Positions 8,774 through 15,088 of a DNA stretch of 15,088 nt are shown here, piece after piece; the stretch's first letter is position 1; each line of letters starts with the position of its first letter. Under the pieces are notes generated by a model. The model was not told the origin of the DNA. It made no database searches and saw only the letters and a list, made by a program, of their open reading frames with translations. This DNA comes from Hyaloperonospora brassicae (taxonomy: Eukaryota; Oomycota; Peronosporomycetes; Peronosporales; Peronosporaceae): NCBI GenBank assembly GCA_947650285.1, contig CANTFL010000552.1, forward strand, positions 1 to 15,088, written 5' to 3'. A program made the position numbers and the translations under genes.

Positions 8774-8886
8774 AGAGAGAGAGAGAGAGAGACTACTACT
8801 ACTACTACTACTCCTTCTTCTACTACTCCTTCTTCTACTACTACTACTCCTTCTTCTACTACTACTACTTCTTCTTCTACTTCTAC
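8774..8886. repeat. Compound microsatellite in the YchF leader
   Basis: On the plus strand a (GA)n run of about 18 bases passes into alternating (CTA)n and (CTT)n triplet blocks of about 90 bases. It ends 13 bases upstream of the YchF ATG at 8761. On the transcript it reads as AGT/AGA/AGG triplets and then CTCTCT, most likely 5' untranslated sequence. The triplet part has no stop in the YchF frame, so it would read as Ser/Arg repeats if translated. Confidence 0.85.
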
Positions 8887-8944
8887 AATATGGTGGTTTG
8901 GAATTACGGATATGTCGCCAAGACGACAGGGCAGGTGTCGCGAC

Positions 8945-8951
8945 AGAATGA
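8945..8951 (-). promoter_or_regulatory. Possible oomycete initiator for the YchF gene
   Basis: The minus strand reads CTATCATTCTGTC; TCATTCT fits YCAYTYY. It would give a leader of about 185 bases that contains the compound microsatellite and no ATG before 8761. This is consistent with the chosen start but not proof of it. Confidence 0.35.
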
Positions 8952-9038
8952 TAGAGAAAGCTTTGCGTACCACGTGATCGAGAGGAAAAATGCCAATGGA
9001 GTTGTCTGCAATGTTTTCCTCTTGTTTTAGGCATTGGC

Positions 9039-9055
9039 TTACGTCGAGCTTTGGG
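9039..9055 (-). promoter_or_regulatory. Upstream element shared with dehydrogenase copy 2 (copy B)
   Basis: TTACGTCGAGCTTTGGG on the plus strand is 16/17 identical to 7031-7047. It lies about 90 bases beyond the possible YchF initiator at 8945-8951, in the same orientation relative to the gene as copy A. Confidence 0.2.
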
Positions 9056-9537
9056 TCTATTCGCCGACATGAAAATCGCCGATGGGATACGCGTCGGAGC
9101 TGAAACTGCTCGAATCGAAAGCGGGACCGCTGAGCGTAGTATTGCTAGTGTTGGGTGGCAGCAGACTATGTCGATCACAGTTGCAGGACCAGACACTGAC
9201 AGATCGATACTTCTGTTTCGTCGGCAGTATCGTCGCGAGTGCTGGTATGTCCGCAAGCACGACCACGTTAGTTTGTCCAACGCTGCTGCACTGGAGTTCT
9301 AACTGCAGAGCTTTCTAGTATACAGATTGTTACGACTGTTTGTTCTAGGAAGGCCAGGATCAGGCAACGCATGGGCGCCGTCGTGGCCACTGCCATGACC
9401 TCACAAGCATCAACGAGCTTCCACAAGCGATAGATGTTGAGCGTACGACTGTCTTTTCCACTTTCCAAACCTTTGTTATAATGGCACAAATAGATGCGTT
9501 CTGCAACACACACTCAGCACACATGACGTCTGCTCTC
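9056..9537. other. Intergenic region between the YchF gene and the unknown gene
   Basis: No gene is recognised. The open frames here (up to about 83 codons on the plus strand) overlap each other and have no motif. The region should contain the distal YchF promoter and the 3' end of the gene at 9538-10425. Confidence 0.5.
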
Positions 9538-10425
9538 TCACTTGGTTACGCGGACGATCCTCTGGCGGTAGAAATTGTCATGCAGCGTTGCAGGGTGTCC
9601 ATTTTTCCTGTAGACCAGCAACTGCTTTTCGTGCAGTCGATCCATTTTGTCCAAGTACACACTAGCAGCATGACAGACCTTGCGCAGCTCGTCACTCTCC
9701 AGCTGCTCTGCCACGAGCTCTTCTCGTCGCAAGATCCTCTTTGCCCGCTTGAATTTGCCCAACTGCAGCGCGTTGTACATGAGATTCACTCTGCATTTGC
9801 TCTCCAATATCGGATCCTGCAGTCCCATGGAAATGCCAATCTGCAGCTTGGCCAACAGCGTCGAGTGGTTCAGATGGCGACACAAAAAGTGGCCACCTCC
9901 TAGCGTCGAGACGTAGGCGTTTGCAGTCACTAGGGCCACCACAGCATTGACAAACGCGACAGCACGTCTAGCCGACGCCATGTACAATGGCAATAGCTGC
10001 TGCGGGCGGTACGTAAGTAGCACATACATCCAACGACGAGGTCTGTCTCGTGTCTCGGCCACAAAGTAGTGAGCGCTCGCATCTTCCCATTGCTTTTTGG
10101 GCTCCAACGTTTGCGTCACAAGGACTTGACACCTGCCGTTTGCAGCGGTTGTAGAAGTGATCGAAGCCAACAGCTTCAAGAGCTGCTGCGTCTCGTCTGG
10201 GTACATTGCAGAGCCTTTCGACGACAACAAGAACGTGAGGAACTGGAAAACGCCTGCGTGGGCGATAGCGACGCTGCTGTAGGACGTAAAAGTGGTATTG
10301 GTAGATGCACAACCATCTGTGTGCGAAGATACGATGCGTTTGAGATGCCGAAGCGTTCTGCGCTCCTGTAGCGGCGCCTCGAACGCCACGACGCGCTGGC
10401 GGATACTTACGGCGACGCTCGTCAT
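9538..10425 (-). CDS. Helical protein of unknown function
   Basis: I do not recognise the family. The open frame runs from an ATG at 10425 to a TGA at 9538 and would give 295 residues. The C-terminal two thirds look like a real folded protein with helical, possibly TPR-like, pairs: QQLLPLYMASARRAVAFVNA (142-161), HLNHSTLLAKLQIGISMG (184-201), CRVNLMYNALQLGKFKRAKR (211-230) and ELRKVCHAASVYLDKMDRLH (246-265). The tail is basic (NFYRQRIVRVTK). There is no signal peptide and no clear membrane span. Residues 32-61 are Ser/Thr/Ala-rich and coincide with a possible 90-nt intron (10332-10243, GTATCT...TTTTCCAG) whose removal keeps the frame and gives 265 residues. A consensus donor-like GTAAGT also sits at codons 6-7. 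A 42-base tandem repeat abuts the start. Confidence 0.72.
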   Translation of the reverse strand: MTSVAVSIRQRVVAFEAPLQERRTLRHLKRIVSSHTDGCASTNTTFTSYSSVAIAHAGVFQFLTFLLSSKGSAMYPDETQQLLKLLASITSTTAANGRCQVLVTQTLEPKKQWEDASAHYFVAETRDRPRRWMYVLLTYRPQQLLPLYMASARRAVAFVNAVVALVTANAYVSTLGGGHFLCRHLNHSTLLAKLQIGISMGLQDPILESKCRVNLMYNALQLGKFKRAKRILRREELVAEQLESDELRKVCHAASVYLDKMDRLHEKQLLVYRKNGHPATLHDNFYRQRIVRVTK

Positions 10426-10441
10426 GTTAAACAGATTTGTC

Positions 10442-10609
10442 GCATGACGCTGATTCGTGGAAAAGCAGGCGGTGTGGTTTGTAGCATGACGTTGATTCGT
10501 GGAAAAGCAGGCGTTGTGGTTTGTAGCATGACGTTGATTCGTGGAAAAGCAGGGTTGTGGTTTGTAGCATGACGTTGATTTGTAAAAAAAGCAGGCGGTC
10601 TAGTCTGCA
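10442..10609. repeat. 42-bp tandem repeat, about four units, upstream of the unknown gene
   Basis: Units start at 10442, 10484, 10526 and 10567 with GCATGACGYTGATTCGTGG. Units 1 and 2 are 42 bases and differ at a few sites. Unit 3 is 41 bases (one base missing in the GCAGG(C)GTTG segment). Unit 4 is diverged after its first 14 bases, with an A-run and a changed end. The array ends 17 bases before the ATG at 10425 of the minus-strand gene, so it probably lies in that gene's leader. On the gene strand each unit contains an ATG (10445, 10487, 10529, 10570). Confidence 0.93.
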
Positions 10610-11936
10610 CACCTATGATTTTGATGCAATCGAAACCGAGAGCTTGATCTTTTCAGCCAATCGTAATACGTCAATTTTGTTACGATGTTGTTGTTGTGCA
10701 CCGCGCAGACCTTATGGCGGGTATTGACTGTGTGTGAGTGTGTGAGTCCAGCGATCGAATATGAGACAACATGTCGAACATGTGTATCGAAACGTTTATG
10801 TGTGCAGTCGTCGTATGATCGTTTGCCACCGCGACTTTGCTCGACGCGGATGGATCGTCTACCAGCGGTGCGCCTTCAGCGCCATTGATCGACGAGCAGA
10901 CGCGCGAGCTTTGGTAATATGGGTATGGGTATGGGCTATGGGATGACGGCCCTGACTTGTTCCCGCTTCAGTACATACGACTTGCCCGTGGCTACATACT
11001 CTGCTCAACGATCTCTGTATTGCTATTGACGCGCACTTTGCTCTATGGAAAAAACATTGAGCATGCAGTGCAGCTGAGTGGCACCGATGCCAACAGCTTT
11101 ACATGATCGACCAGCGGCTTTTGGCACAGTAAGAAGAATGTGGTCCAGCAGTGGTCAGTTTTCTTCCGGTGCTATTGTGCTGCACCAACGTCTCGCTTGT
11201 CCACATTGTCGCACGCCGCGCGATTTGCACGTTAGCGCGTAACTAATTTGATCGATCGTACTACAGGTTGCTCACCCTAGTTCGACGTTGGCTTTGTCTG
11301 GCCATACCAAGGGCTCAATTCTTGCGAACGCTCCCCTCGTGTGCTAGGAATGAGACGCTTGGGAACAAACATGGGAAGATCGAGTTGACTGCGCCATGAC
11401 GCACTAAACCAATGTGCCCCGTGTTTGTCAGGCCGCCAAATATCGATGGTTGAAACGTAGATATTCAGCCCCTCGAATTCATATTTTGGCGATTGCTTGA
11501 TGGTAAAAGGCAAAGTAAATGGTGATAGCGAGATCCTTCATTCGCAAACGAAATGGCTATGGGAAAGCCTACTGATACTAATGGAGTGGATGACCACTGC
11601 GACCTTATCTACCGTTACGTCACATCGGTTCGACACGTTATATGGACATTAGACAAAGTACCATTGTCTGATCAACGGAAACCTAACGCACCATTGGGTC
11701 CGGTACTATGCTGGCCCAGCTGATCAGACAGAAGACAGTGCGAGGACCAGTGTTCTCTATCACGACTCGTGTGCACAGGTGTGGCGACGCACTGCATGGC
11801 TACAGCAAAAAAGGCCTCAATCGGTGCACGCCAATCCATTCCCACCAGTTGCACCACCTTCATATAGTCAGCTGCCGCTCGCGCCTGTCAGTGTGACAAC
11901 ACGAATCCTAAAGCTAAGATCGATGTAGACATTTGT
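10610..11936. other. 1.3-kb intergenic region between divergent genes
   Basis: This is the shared upstream region of the unknown gene (leftward) and the carboxypeptidase (rightward). A CCAAT sequence occurs at about 10656 (CAGCCAATCG). A minus-strand frame with no stop over about 87 codons ends at 11277 and looks faintly protein-like (IDIWRPDKHGAHWF) but lacks an ATG start and any known motif. A 10-base inverted repeat is at 11665-11674 and 11721-11730. No gene is supported. Confidence 0.5.
11651..11730. repeat. Overlapping inverted repeats
   Basis: TGTCTGATCA (11665-11674) and its exact complement TGATCAGACA (11721-11730) form 10-base arms. A second, mutually exclusive hairpin uses AGACAA (11651-11656) and TTGTCT (11664-11669) with a 7-base loop. 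The role is unknown; it could be a palindromic protein site or mobile-element debris. Confidence 0.45.
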
Positions 11937-12308
11937 ATGGCTCAGGTTGAAGCGGTCCTCGACCTGGATTCGGACTCGTCTTCGCATCGCATCGCATCGT
12001 CCAGCCCTCTGGCCTTAGGCTCATCGTCCGCACACCAAGATGACTACGATGAGCTGGATCGCTACAATAGAGCGCTTCGGCGGCTGTCCGTGATCTTTGT
12101 CGAACAAAAGCAAAGTCTGTGCGAAGCCTCGTTCGCTGTCTCTGCATTGCGCACCTCACATCCTCTTCCAATGCCATGCATTTCCTCCTTTCCACGTCAC
12201 TTTAGAAACTTTCCATCGCCTGCGCATCGATCGTCCACGATGACACTTGCTCTTCCAGCTCGTCACGAGCTTCGCAGTACTCGTGCTACTGACAAGTGCC
12301 CGCAATGA
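11937..12308 (+). CDS. Doubtful small ORF upstream of the carboxypeptidase
   Basis: The ATG at 11937 opens 123 codons ending in TGA at 12306-12308. The first half is acidic and then amphipathic (DDYDELDRYNRALRRLSV) and looks protein-like. The second half (from about residue 70) is Ser/Pro/His-rich and looks like leader sequence. It overlaps the carboxypeptidase coding region in another frame, so it cannot be an ordinary separate gene as it stands. It may be an upstream ORF, an exon of an unseen transcript, or chance. No family is recognised. Confidence 0.15.
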   Translation: MAQVEAVLDLDSDSSSHRIASSSPLALGSSSAHQDDYDELDRYNRALRRLSVIFVEQKQSLCEASFAVSALRTSHPLPMPCISSFPRHFRNFPSPAHRSSTMTLALPARHELRSTRATDKCPQ

Positions 12309-13881
12309 AGATGCCATCGTGACGCACCTGCCTGGTTTGGACCTCCCAGCGCTGTCGTTCAAGCACTTCAGCGGTCATTTGGAGCTGCTAAGCAGCGAGA
12401 AGCTCTTTTACTGGTACGCCGAGAGTCAGCACGAGCCTGCAGACGCCCCCATTGTGCTGTGGCTCAATGGCGGTCCAGGCTGCTCATCGCTAGGCGGTTT
12501 CTTCACGGAGAACGGACCTTTTGTCGTACAGCGCGATCTGTCCATTCAGCTGAACCGGTACGCGTGGAATCGGAAGGTGAACATGCTGTGGCTCGAGTCT
12601 CCAGCTGGCGTAGGCTTTAGCGGTGAGGTGCAGGACCGTAGTTACTACAACGACACAGTCGTTGCTGCCAAGACGCGTGAGTTCCTCAGCCTCTTCTTCA
12701 GCAAATTCAGTGAGCTCCAGAACCGCGACTTCTACATCACGGGCGAGAGCTACGCTGGCATGTACATTTCCTACCTCGTGGACCTGTTGGTAGAGCAACC
12801 GCTGCAAGGCGTGAACCTCAAGGGCTTTGCGATCGGAAACCCGTTCACGGACAATCTGATCGACGGCAACGCCTACGTCGACTACTACTACTCGCACGCG
12901 CTCATGTCGCTTGAAGCTTACGAGGAGATCAAAGTGCACTGTGGGGAATCGATCGGCTGCCTCTTTGATGGTTTGCCTTGTCCGATTAAGTGTGGAGAGC
13001 TCCTACAACGGGCTCAAGCGGAAGCCGATGCGGAGGCACTGAACCCGTACTTCATCTACGGCGACAAGTGTCTGCTGGATTACACGCAGGCAAGGGCGTT
13101 ACGTAAGCGGGCCACGTCTGTCGTGCAGCTGTCATCAACGCACCGGGGCGACATCGGACCTTGTGCAGACTCACTTACCCGCGCGTACCTCAACCAGCCA
13201 GAGGTGCAAGAAGCCATCCATGCAGCGCGACTGGGTGGCCCGTACATCGACTGGAAGGACTGCAGCGATCCAGTTTTCAATCTCTACCAGTCCAGCTCCT
13301 CGTCGTTGCCACAGTACCGCAACATTCTGACCCACGATCTTCAAGTGCTCATCTACAGCGGCGACGCAGATTCGATCGTGAACTTCATCGGTACGGAGCG
13401 CTGGATCGGCGGTCAAGGGCTGAAGTTGCGCATCAAGTCAGCGTGGCACGCTTGGTTCGGACCGGACAAGCAGTTGGCGGGCTACGAGCAGCAGTACAAA
13501 GGGCTGACGTTCAAGACCGTCAAAGGCGCTGGCCACATGGTGCCAGCCGTGCGTCCGCTGCACGGTCTCTACCTCTTCGAGTGCTTTGTGTTTGGCCAGA
13601 GCGCCTGCACTGAGTTCGCGTATCCCGTCGATAGCAACGAGGTCGACGCTGGACTGACTGTGGTGCAGCAGCAGCACGTGGACATGGCAGTGCCTCTCAC
13701 TGCTATCACGAGCGTCAACGACGAGTCCAAAACGTCGTCGTCGTCGTTGTCGCTGGAATGGCTGGCACTGTCAGGTTTCTGCGCATTGATCGTAGTCCTG
13801 GCAGCTGTCGCTATCCGCAATGCCAAGACACAAGGCACCTTTCAGCGTCTGTGTTCGAACGGCTACCAAGCCGTCGAGTAA
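12247..13881 (+). CDS. Serine carboxypeptidase, peptidase family S10, with C-terminal membrane anchor
   Basis: Predicted secretory or vacuolar exopeptidase removing C-terminal residues (cathepsin A/CPY/Kex1 relatives). The frame gives 544 codons. Numbered from the TTG at 12247: a hydrophobic signal-like stretch (about 4-17), the substrate-carboxylate motif NGGPGCSSL (74-82), catalytic Ser168 in GESYAG, Asp373 in SGDAD and His430 in GAGHMVP. The residue after GESYAG is Met, where His is common. The C-terminus has a Ser-rich linker (497-503), one membrane helix (504-523) and a short basic tail, as in Kex1-type enzymes. The 5' end is unresolved: this frame has a TGA at 12241 and no ATG before the signal peptide. 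Either an exon 12176-12195 is spliced (GTCACT donor at 12196) to 12270, giving an N-terminus MHFLLST-FAVLVLL, or a 1-base change follows the ATG at 12240. The stop is TAA at 13879. Confidence 0.92.
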   Translation: MLFQLVTSFAVLVLLTSARNEDAIVTHLPGLDLPALSFKHFSGHLELLSSEKLFYWYAESQHEPADAPIVLWLNGGPGCSSLGGFFTENGPFVVQRDLSIQLNRYAWNRKVNMLWLESPAGVGFSGEVQDRSYYNDTVVAAKTREFLSLFFSKFSELQNRDFYITGESYAGMYISYLVDLLVEQPLQGVNLKGFAIGNPFTDNLIDGNAYVDYYYSHALMSLEAYEEIKVHCGESIGCLFDGLPCPIKCGELLQRAQAEADAEALNPYFIYGDKCLLDYTQARALRKRATSVVQLSSTHRGDIGPCADSLTRAYLNQPEVQEAIHAARLGGPYIDWKDCSDPVFNLYQSSSSSLPQYRNILTHDLQVLIYSGDADSIVNFIGTERWIGGQGLKLRIKSAWHAWFGPDKQLAGYEQQYKGLTFKTVKGAGHMVPAVRPLHGLYLFECFVFGQSACTEFAYPVDSNEVDAGLTVVQQQHVDMAVPLTAITSVNDESKTSSSSLSLEWLALSGFCALIVVLAAVAIRNAKTQGTFQRLCSNGYQAVE

Positions 13882-14340
13882 GTCTCATCAGCTTTACTTG
13901 CAATCGGTCATTGAGCCTCTTTGCCAAGTAATATACGCGTAACTTGCATTGTGTCGAACTTGTACCACGTAGTGACAGATGCATCTCGTCCTGCTATCAC
14001 ACTCGTGCCTTCGGACGCACAGAACGCTTTTGCTTACGGAGCAAATAACGCTACCCGTTCCCATATGTCACATCGCGTGAAACGAAAGTGTCTGTTCTGA
14101 CAGCAGATATCTGACTTCTGCTGTCGTACGCCGCCCCCTATGTGACATGCCCCGAGCGTCACGTGGATTTCGATTATTTTTTGACAATTAGTCAGCGTCA
14201 TTGACATCGTTTGTGCTTACATACACTGCTTTATTGCTATGTAATCGTCGCCGTGAGCTGAAGGTCTACAACGAAGTTCGTGTCGGGGTGCTCATGTATA
14301 ATTTTCGGACAGATGTTTTGTGACGGACTGAGCTCGTTTT
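13882..14340. other. 3' flank of the carboxypeptidase
   Basis: No gene is recognised. It holds the carboxypeptidase 3' untranslated region and the nested inverted repeat described separately. A/T-rich patches (for example GATTATTTTTTGACAATTAG near 14172) may be part of polyadenylation or spacer sequence. Confidence 0.5.
14048..14159. repeat. Three-tier nested inverted repeat
   Basis: Centred near 14112, three pairs of exact arms nest inside one another: ACGCT (14048-14052) with AGCGT (14155-14159), ATGTCACAT (14065-14073) with ATGTGACAT (14140-14148), and GACAGCAG (14099-14106) with CTGCTGTC (14118-14125) around an 11-base loop. It begins about 170 bases after the carboxypeptidase stop. It could be a small decayed MITE or a structured element in or past the 3' end. 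Confidence 0.6.
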
Positions 14341-14890
14341 TGTGCCATTAACATGATGAATTTATGTATTGTGAACGCGTTACACAAGCCGTCGGGCCCC
14401 CACAGTGGGTCAACTTCCGCATGCGTCGGGTTATCTCTCCTTCGCTACATTTCTCTCTACTCTCGCCAGGGTCCATGAAGCGCCGCGAGCTATAAACACT
14501 GCGATGAAGGCCTTCCAGGCTACACGATCCTGTGCACATTGGCAAAGGAAGTACAGACCTGGGGCCACTCGACGGCGGTGTCCAGCGGTAGGTTTCTTGC
14601 GTCGATACCTTGGATGTCTATCTTGTCAACAGGACCCAGGGAGGGTCCCTGTTGCTTGCACCGGAAACAAAGGAGGAAGCGAGCGTACCTAAGCGGAGAT
14701 GCCGGGACTTCGGGGCGTCCGGTGTGACGGCGTACATCGTGGAGGCTCAACTGGCGGCTGAAGGGAAAGCAACTAGAGAGATGTGTAGAGGGAGAGGAAC
14801 CCGTCCAAGACTGAAGGATTCCGAGAAGGCCCCGTCGGAGGCCTGAGCAAGCATAATGCGGTTGATACTGATTTGGGTTTAGTAAAGTTT
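14341..14890. other. Right-end region, possible decayed mobile element
   Basis: Overlapping open frames of 60-95 codons occur on both strands (for example plus 14610-14846 and minus 14520-14750, the latter with a CFRCKQQG stretch), but none carries a motif I can assign. Together with the tRNA-like sequence just to the right, this could be the body of a retroelement read leftward. That is inference only. Confidence 0.25.
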
Positions 14891-14898
14891 AGCCAGCA

Positions 14899-14973
14899 CG
14901 ATTACGGGAGAGGATTGGAACCTCCAGAATAATTGATAAATACAACGGCGCCTATCCATTAGACTATATTTTT
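14899..14973 (-). mobile_element. tRNA-like A/B-box pair, candidate SINE head or tRNA relic
   Basis: The minus strand has an A box TAGTCTAATGGATAGG (14966-14951) and a B box GGTTCCAATCC (14922-14912). Their start-to-start spacing is 44 bases, the canonical tRNA distance. The T arm pairs well (GGAGG/CCTCT around TTCCAAT), and a weak anticodon-like stem-loop (GTTG TATTTAT CAAT) lies between. The acceptor strands (AAAAATA against CCCGTAA) do not pair, so it is not an intact tRNA gene. A tRNA-derived SINE, a class known in Phytophthora, or a decayed tRNA fits. Its 3' extent is not defined. Confidence 0.4.
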
Positions 14974-15088
14974 ATATGGAAACAGTTGTATCACATTCAG
15001 GCCACGTCACTTCAATTATCACAGGACACGCTAAGTATAAATACACCTGAAACATGGTTAGGCCACGATAATACAAAAAGTAATCCTA

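Noticed and set aside
9481..9903. 140-codon plus-strand ORF opposite the unknown gene
   Set aside because: It mirrors the minus-strand frame with its stronger helical protein character; there is no independent support.
10685..10888. 67-codon Cys-containing ORF with a hydrophobic start, considered as a small secreted effector
   Set aside because: The first 20 residues include Gln, Arg and Glu and make a poor signal peptide. No RXLR or LFLAK motif is present, and the Cys spacing is irregular.
11277..11537. Minus-strand frame with Trp/Asp-rich, faintly protein-like sequence, considered as a transposon or gene fragment
   Set aside because: It lacks an ATG near its start, is short, and matches no motif I can name.
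14520..14750. CFRCKQQG stretch considered as a retroviral zinc knuckle
   Set aside because: The CCHC pattern is incomplete: there is no following His and Cys at the right spacing.
15036..15043. TATAAATA near the right edge considered as a TATA box
   Set aside because: The following ATG at about 15053 opens only a few codons before a stop, and the sequence ends; TATA boxes are not a usual oomycete promoter feature.

Overview
The window looks like nuclear DNA of a plant-pathogenic or related oomycete (Peronosporales-like). The genes are compact and mostly intron-poor. The introns are short (about 90-130 nt, GT...AG), GC content is balanced, and intergenic gaps run from 0.35 to 2.4 kb. The sequence holds no prokaryotic operon features, no CRISPR array and no rRNA. 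The lineage call rests on gene style and protein flavour, not on a database match.

Six genes can be supported. Left to right they are: a SWEET-family sugar transporter (+ strand, 1147-2058, one intron); two tandem short-chain dehydrogenases of the retinol-dehydrogenase-like type (- strand, 4471-5475 and 5835-6824); a four-exon YchF/Obg-like ATPase with a mitochondrial-style N-terminus (- strand, 7259-8761); a conserved-looking helical protein of unknown function (- strand, 9538-10425); and a secreted or membrane-anchored S10 serine carboxypeptidase (+ strand, about 12.2-13.88 kb). The left 1 kb and the stretches 2.06-4.47, 10.6-11.9 and 13.9-15.1 kb carry no gene I can defend. The right end has a nested inverted repeat and a tRNA-like A-box/B-box pair that may be the head of a SINE.

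The four central genes all read leftward but appear to be separate transcription units, not an operon: each has a gap of several hundred bases before it, and degenerate oomycete-type initiator matches precede three of them. The two dehydrogenases are a tandem duplicate pair. The other genes have unrelated functions (sugar transport, translation-linked ATPase, proteolysis).

I do not see a convincing new multi-gene system. The most unusual points are these: a 42-bp tandem repeat directly upstream of the unknown gene, whose upstream ORFs end by overlapping its start codon (ATGA); a carboxypeptidase whose signal peptide has no in-frame ATG unless a small intron or a 1-base shift is assumed; stop-free introns whose length is a multiple of three; a microsatellite-rich leader on the YchF gene; and a 17-base near-identical element upstream of two neighbouring genes.
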